From NCBI GenBank assembly GCA_003151475.1, contig PLXQ01000036.1, forward strand, positions 65,257 through 129,256: a stretch of 64,000 bases of DNA. The letters are read 5' to 3'. Origin of the DNA: Acidimicrobiaceae bacterium (GTDB lineage Bacteria; Actinomycetota; Acidimicrobiia; Acidimicrobiales; UBA8190). The translations under genes were made by a program, and so were the position numbers. Positions within the stretch are counted from its first letter, which is position 1. The number at the start of each line of letters is the position of its first letter. The notes under the pieces were generated by a model. The model worked only from the letters and a program-made list of their open reading frames with translations. It ran no database searches and was not told the origin of the DNA. Shown in pieces: positions 59,936 to 64,000 of the stretch.

Positions 59936-60295
59936 ATGTCCCCATCTGGGCCATCCCGGCCAAGGACTAGAACCACCAGGCAGGTACAGAAGAGAATTTC
60001 GCTCGAGCAACTGAGAGAGCTTCAGGAGGGCTACCTGGCGGGCACCAAGATCAACGACCTAGCCAAGCAACTTGGTATTGGCCGTAGTTCAGTCCTGCAA
60101 TACGTCGGGCGCCTGGGGCTCCAGCGACGCCAATCCCGAATGTCGCACGACACCATCAGGTTCGCGGATGAACGATACGGCCTCGGTGACTCGCTGGCCA
60201 CCATCGGCAAGCTTCTCGGTGTCAATCCCGAGACGGTCCGGCAATCCCTGCTAAAGGAAGGGGTCAAGCTTCGTCAGCGGCGAGGATGGAAATGA
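59936..60295 (+). CDS. Double helix-turn-helix protein, intact paralogue of 41136-41563
   Basis: The 119-residue protein has a basic Arg/Thr/Pro N-terminus and two helix-turn-helix units (about residues 25-62: LEQLRELQEGYLAGTKINDL, GIGRSSVLQYVGRLGL; and about 78-112: LGDSLATIGKLLGVNPETVR), ending RQRRGWK. The pattern resembles the DNA-binding parts of Hin-type recombinases and transposon-linked HTH proteins. It is alone, and a decayed copy lies 18 kb away. Confidence 0.65.
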   Translation: MSPSGPSRPRTRTTRQVQKRISLEQLRELQEGYLAGTKINDLAKQLGIGRSSVLQYVGRLGLQRRQSRMSHDTIRFADERYGLGDSLATIGKLLGVNPETVRQSLLKEGVKLRQRRGWK

Positions 60296-60657
60296 GTGAC
60301 CCGGCAAGCTTCGGCGACACTGGCCGCAAGCACATGTGCCGGACCGACCGCTCGGTAATGACGGGTTCGGAGGGATACCGGGCACTTGAGCGCAAGGGAC
60401 CTTCCGGCCCGCCCGAGCAGAACCGGCAGGGACGGTCTGATCGGTGACGATCGAGGCGACTGACCGCGCGTTATGGGGTGGTCCGAGTCTTCCGACGTGA
60501 GGAGGAACCGAACTCGGCGAGGAGAATCTCGGCCGTGGTTCGGTGACCTGACCTGGGCGCCAACACGACTGTCTGTGGCAGGCTGCTTCGAAAGGAACAC
60601 CCCAACAGGCGACGTGGAACGTTAGTGGCCGACTCGAAGCGCTGATGGAGGGTGATC
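60296..60657. other. Spacer upstream of the peptide-type binding protein
   Basis: About 360 bases with no recognised gene. GGGACCTTCCGGCCC at 60396-60410 resembles DevR-type boxes with one extra base; it is about 250 bases from the next start, which is far for an operator. Confidence 0.35.
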
Positions 60658-62346
60658 GTGCCTGACCGTATCGATCGAAGGTCGTTCTTGGCCCGCGGTG
60701 CCATCGGTGCTGCCGGGTTCGCCGCTGCCGGCGTGGGGGGTGGCGGACTGCTGACCGCCTGCAGCTCGGATTCCGGGTCGGGCCAAGCCAAGACGACCGG
60801 TTCCCGCAACGGCATCACCAGCGCGCCACCGAAGAAGGGCGGCCGTCTCGTCTTCGGTACGGTTGACGAAGACCAGAGTTTCGATCCGGCAGTCGGGCGT
60901 TTCGATGAGACCGGGATCCTCTACGCCCGAACGGTCTTCGATCCACTGACTATCATCGCCGCGGACGGGAGCGTCCAGCCCTACCTGGCCAGGTCCGTGA
61001 CACCCAACCCCGACTACTCGGTGTGGACGATCGGCGTCCGACCGGGGGTGCTGTTCCACGACGGCACCCCTTGCGACGCCGCTGCCATCGCCGGCAGCAT
61101 CGAGCACTTCCTCACAGGAGAGCTCGGCATCTCGATCAACCCGTTGCTGGCCAAGACAAATGCCATCAGCGTGACCGCACCCGACACCGTAACGATCACC
61201 CTGACCCAACCATGGGTTCCCTTTCCCACCTATCTCACCGGGGCCATCGGGGGTCAGGGCGGCTATATCGTCGCTCCCTCCATGATCGCCGACAAGAACG
61301 GCGGCATGAACCCTGTCGGCACTGGGCCCTTCAGGTTCCAAGAATGGGTCCCGAACGACCATTTCACCGCCACGCGTAACCCCCACTACTGGCGAAAGGG
61401 GACTCCCTACCTGGACGAGATCATGTACAAACCGATCCTGGAGGACGATTCCCGGGCCAGCGCGCTCGAGGCCGGCAACATCGACATCATGCAGGCGGCT
61501 CTCCCGGAAGTGATCCTGCGTTTTCGCGACAACGCCGATTATGCGTACGTCGATGATACGCGGACTGTCGTAGGTGAGCCCGACATGGGCTTTATCATGT
61601 GCAACCTGTCGAAGCCGCCCATGGACAACCTGAAGGTTCGCCAGGCTATGGCCATGGCCATCAGCTCCGCCGAGTACTCGAAGATCATCGACAAAGGCGT
61701 GACTCCCCCCACCGATCAGCCCTTCACCCCGGGGTCTCCGTACTACGCGCCGGACAGTGGATACCCGAAGTACAACCCCACCGCAGCTGCGGCTCTGGTG
61801 AAGGAGGTGGAGAGAGAGTCGGGCACACCCGTGGCCTTCACGCTGATTGAGCCACCGACCGCGGCATCGGTGGAGGCCGCTCAGTATCTGCAAAGCCGGC
61901 TCCAAGCGGTGGGCATGAACGTCACCCTTAGCCAGATCCAGCCGTCAGTGGAAATCAACGACGCCCTGGCCGGCTCGTACCAGGCCGCGGTGTGGCGCCA
62001 GTTTGCCGCCGTGGACCCCGACCTAAATTACTTGTGGTGGAGCCCAACGGAGATCTTCGGATCCCTTAATCCCAACTTCGCCCAGAACAAGGACTCGGCA
62101 ATCCAGACGCTGCTCGAAACGGGACGCCAGTCGACCGATCCTGCCGTGAGGGCCAAGGCGTACCAACAAATCGCCCAACGCCTCAACAGGGACCTTCCTT
62201 ACATCTGGACTGACCGGGGCATCTGGGCCATCGTCTCCAACCTGCACGTCCAGAACTTCAACAATCCCACGACGCCGGCTGGTGACAAGGCCCTTGGAAT
62301 GATTGTGGGAACTATCTGGACATCGCAAATCTGGCTTGAAAACTGA
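60658..62346 (+). CDS. Peptide/nickel-type ABC substrate-binding lipoprotein (orphan)
   Basis: The 562-residue protein starts at GTG 60658, five bases after GGAGGG. It has a twin-arginine-like lipoprotein signal (RRSFLARGAIGAAG, then LLTACSS). The family 5 extracellular binding domain follows, with GRLVFGTVDEDQSFDPA, NPDYSVWTIGVRPGVLFHDG, VGTGPFRFQEWVPNDHFTAT and WWSPTEIFGSLNPNFAQNKD. It should bind oligopeptides, a metal complex or a similar ligand outside the membrane. No permease or ATPase gene follows in the window, so it is an orphan or serves a transporter elsewhere. Confidence 0.88.
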   Translation: MPDRIDRRSFLARGAIGAAGFAAAGVGGGGLLTACSSDSGSGQAKTTGSRNGITSAPPKKGGRLVFGTVDEDQSFDPAVGRFDETGILYARTVFDPLTIIAADGSVQPYLARSVTPNPDYSVWTIGVRPGVLFHDGTPCDAAAIAGSIEHFLTGELGISINPLLAKTNAISVTAPDTVTITLTQPWVPFPTYLTGAIGGQGGYIVAPSMIADKNGGMNPVGTGPFRFQEWVPNDHFTATRNPHYWRKGTPYLDEIMYKPILEDDSRASALEAGNIDIMQAALPEVILRFRDNADYAYVDDTRTVVGEPDMGFIMCNLSKPPMDNLKVRQAMAMAISSAEYSKIIDKGVTPPTDQPFTPGSPYYAPDSGYPKYNPTAAAALVKEVERESGTPVAFTLIEPPTAASVEAAQYLQSRLQAVGMNVTLSQIQPSVEINDALAGSYQAAVWRQFAAVDPDLNYLWWSPTEIFGSLNPNFAQNKDSAIQTLLETGRQSTDPAVRAKAYQQIAQRLNRDLPYIWTDRGIWAIVSNLHVQNFNNPTTPAGDKALGMIVGTIWTSQIWLEN

Positions 62347-62553
62347 GATGCCTGCGCTTCCTACTTGGACAAACACTTCATGGCGCCGCGGCGGGAGGTG
62401 CGTGACTACCCAGGTTCGAATCGCACCTTCGGAACACCGATCTCCACGGGCCGGTGTCGCCTACCCCTCGGAAGTCCGTCATTTCGACCAGGCGAGATCG
62501 ACAGACCGGAGCGATCCCGTTCGGCAGCTGGATCGACCTGACCTCACCAGGGG

Positions 62554-62832
62554 GTGATGTACCCGGCAGTTCCGAGCGGTCTGCGCGTGACGACGGCCCC
62601 CGGGGAGCAGGTGATATCGAGCGGGTACCAAGGTCAGCGTGGGAGGCCTCTCAGCGTGGCCGTGCCATCGGGGACCGTTACCTTCCTCTTCACCGATACC
62701 GAGGGCTCGACGCGCCTGTGGCAGGCCGCCCCGGACGCAATGCGCCAGGGGTTAGAGCGCCATGATGCCATCCTGCGCGCCACCGTAAAGCCCTCTCAGG
62801 TCAAGGCTGCTGCCGGAGAACCTTTTTCCTAA
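62554..62832 (+). pseudogene. N-terminal fragment of a class III adenylate/guanylate cyclase
   Basis: The frame contains PSGTVTFLFTDTEGSTRLWQ and APDAMRQGLERHDAILRATV, the first strand and metal-binding Asp of a class III cyclase of the kind fused to large ATPase/HTH regulators. It then switches to unrelated sequence and stops at 62832. The rest of the catalytic domain and everything after it is missing. Confidence 0.65.
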
Positions 62833-63450
62833 ACATCATCCCAGCTTGTGGCTTCGTACGCTTCATGAGTTGCCCACCTCGAGCCCATCGTCGAGCGAGA
62901 ACAGCGACTCGCCGATTCGGCTTCTCTGGCACCCAGCTACGTATGGTGGCGATCCGGTCATATCGGTAGATATGACTAAATCGGTTCGCGCAGCCATCCT
63001 GCGAGGTCCCGGCCTCCCCACCCGGACCCTCTACCTTGACCCCTCCGTCATGCGCTCGCCCAGTGGACAGCCTTGCCAAAAGACACCTGCGATCTTCCCC
63101 GTGCGGCACTGTCTTCACGGGTGACCCCGATGATTAGGTGCATTCGACGGGACCGTGAAATACGCATCGTGGGCGAGCGCTCGGGTCGAGCGCGAGGCGC
63201 TCGGGATCGACAGCGGATGAGTAATACAGGTTGGCCCCGATCATCGATCAGGCTGCGCGGCCCAGGACAACACCGGCATGTGCGCGTGGTCTGCTCGGCT
63301 CGTCAGGCGGCTTGGGTACCCGTGATATCGCCTGGGCTGATCGGACCGACATGTGGCCAGGCAGGCAAGACCGGAGGCAGCTCGAAACGGGCCTGACCCT
63401 GGGGCCGGTCGGCGCTCTCTCACGCTGCTTGTGCGGGGTTGGGTAGAACG
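62833..63450. other. Spacer without a recognised gene
   Basis: About 620 bases after the cyclase fragment. Only short open frames of poor composition occur on both strands. No continuation of the cyclase was found in any frame, so a large deletion is likelier than a simple frameshift. Confidence 0.4.
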
Positions 63451-63594
63451 TCAGTGGGTCCAGGTCACGCCCGGGCGTTTAAAGAAGAACGTGTAGCCCG
63501 ACTCTGCTTGGGTGACGGCGACGAGATCCCAACCCTCGGCTCCCTTGGTGAGAAGCATCGCTTTGATACTGCTGACAAGGACGGGTAGGGACAT
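63451..63594 (-). CDS. DUF4177-like small protein, possibly truncated
   Basis: The 47-residue product from ATG 63594 contains KGAEGWDLVAVTQAESGYTF and FFKRPGVTW, which is the conserved C-terminal half of DUF4177-type proteins (GAEGWELV-x(n)-FFKRP). Full-length members have about 20-30 more N-terminal residues with a first beta strand. None is visible upstream, so this may be a remnant or a minimal member. Confidence 0.45.
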   Translation of the reverse strand: MSLPVLVSSIKAMLLTKGAEGWDLVAVTQAESGYTFFFKRPGVTWTH

Positions 63595-63693
63595 ACGAGG
63601 TCGCCCCCAAAGGGCCGGAAAGTGACGCAACCGAATGTGTACGCCTGTTCCAGGGGCTGATCACAGCGAGGCCCGCGGGGTAGCGTGGTGGGG

Positions 63694-64000
63694 GTGGGAC
63701 TGAGGGGCCGACGGTTGGTGTCGGACTACCTGGGGAAGGTCGCCGTCGTGACTGGGGCTTCCGCAGGCCTCGGTCGTCGTCTCGCGCTCGACCTGGCCTC
63801 AGCCGGGGCCGTGGTGGTCGGGGTGGCGCGGCGTGAGCAGCGGCTGCAGGCCCTCGTCGATGAGATGCGGAAGCACAGTCCGGGGTCGTGCTACCGGGTC
63901 TGCGACCTCTCCGACGCTGCCTCCTTCGTCGACCTGTTGGAACAGGTGGAGGACGAACACAGCCGGATCGACATTCTGGCCAACATCGCCGGCGTCGGCG
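63694..64000 (+). CDS. Short-chain dehydrogenase/reductase (cut by window edge)
   Basis: The first 102 codons of an SDR gene are present. The Rossmann motif GKVAVVTGASAGLGRRLAL, the strand-2 basic residue in VVGVARREQRL, the DLSDAASF segment and the start of NIAGVG (equivalent to NNAG) are visible. The enzyme should use NAD(P)H. GTG 63694 and GTG 63718 are both possible starts; the longer adds eight residues. The catalytic Ser-Tyr-Lys lies beyond the window. Confidence 0.85.
   Translation, partial: MGLRGRRLVSDYLGKVAVVTGASAGLGRRLALDLASAGAVVVGVARREQRLQALVDEMRKHSPGSCYRVCDLSDAASFVDLLEQVEDEHSRIDILANIAGVG

Noticed and set aside
62400..62440. A possible tRNA T-arm, AGGTTCGAATCGCACCT
   Set aside because: The flanking bases do not form a five-base-pair T stem, and no D-arm, anticodon arm or acceptor stem could be placed around it.

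Overview
The window looks like chromosome from a high-GC actinobacterium, most plausibly an uncultured member of the Acidimicrobiia or a relative. Support: GC-rich codon use with many GTG/TTG starts, a crgA gene divergent from the start of a pabA/trpG gene, an F420-type luciferase-like oxidoreductase, a 13E12-type DUF222-HNH protein, and a hydrogenase-like operon with the gene order of Mycobacterium tuberculosis Rv0082-Rv0087. The taxon is inferred; no rRNA or tRNA gene was found.

Layout. 0-10.8 kb is ordinary metabolism: crgA, a thiolase, a PaaI thioesterase, a luciferase-like oxidoreductase, a lone and degenerate ABC ATPase, an EAL phosphodiesterase, a MocR-type regulator divergent from metE, a small membrane protein and a 2OG-Fe(II) oxygenase. 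10.7-16.9 kb holds a glycosidase relic, a secreted two-repeat protein, an HNH protein, a SpaA-like relic and an MFS-TetR pair. 16.9-20.5 kb is a four-gene zinc/manganese-type uptake operon read leftward from a Zur-like box. 20.5-30.8 kb mixes intact genes (DedA, YcaQ-like, Dabb, MFS, quinone oxidoreductase, a triple-repeat secreted protein) with gene debris, including three decayed copies of one C-terminal protein module. 30.9-34.6 kb is a xylose-type ABC system whose ATPase and permease are fused. 35-60 kb contains a PEP synthase-like enzyme, DinB, VOC, a broken flavodoxin, an ArsR regulator, the six-gene hydrogenase-related operon (42.2-49.3 kb), a pyridoxamine-oxidase-like protein, UspA, a CtpE-like P-type ATPase and a heavy-metal ATPase fused to a hemerythrin domain. 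60-64 kb holds an orphan peptide-type binding protein, a cyclase fragment and the start of an SDR gene.

How it may work together. The 35-60 kb part resembles a hypoxia/dormancy gene set: an Rv0081-like ArsR, an Rv0082-87-like membrane complex, UspA, a hemerythrin protein, P-type ATPases and an Rv0080-like flavin-fold protein. Short sequences resembling DosR/DevR boxes lie upstream of several of these genes. The large subunit of the membrane complex lacks the four cysteines that bind the NiFe centre, so it is probably a hydrogenase-related redox pump and not a hydrogenase.

The window is rich in decayed genes. At least a dozen truncated, frameshifted or tail-only fragments lie between intact operons. 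No CRISPR array, intact insertion sequence or prophage was seen.
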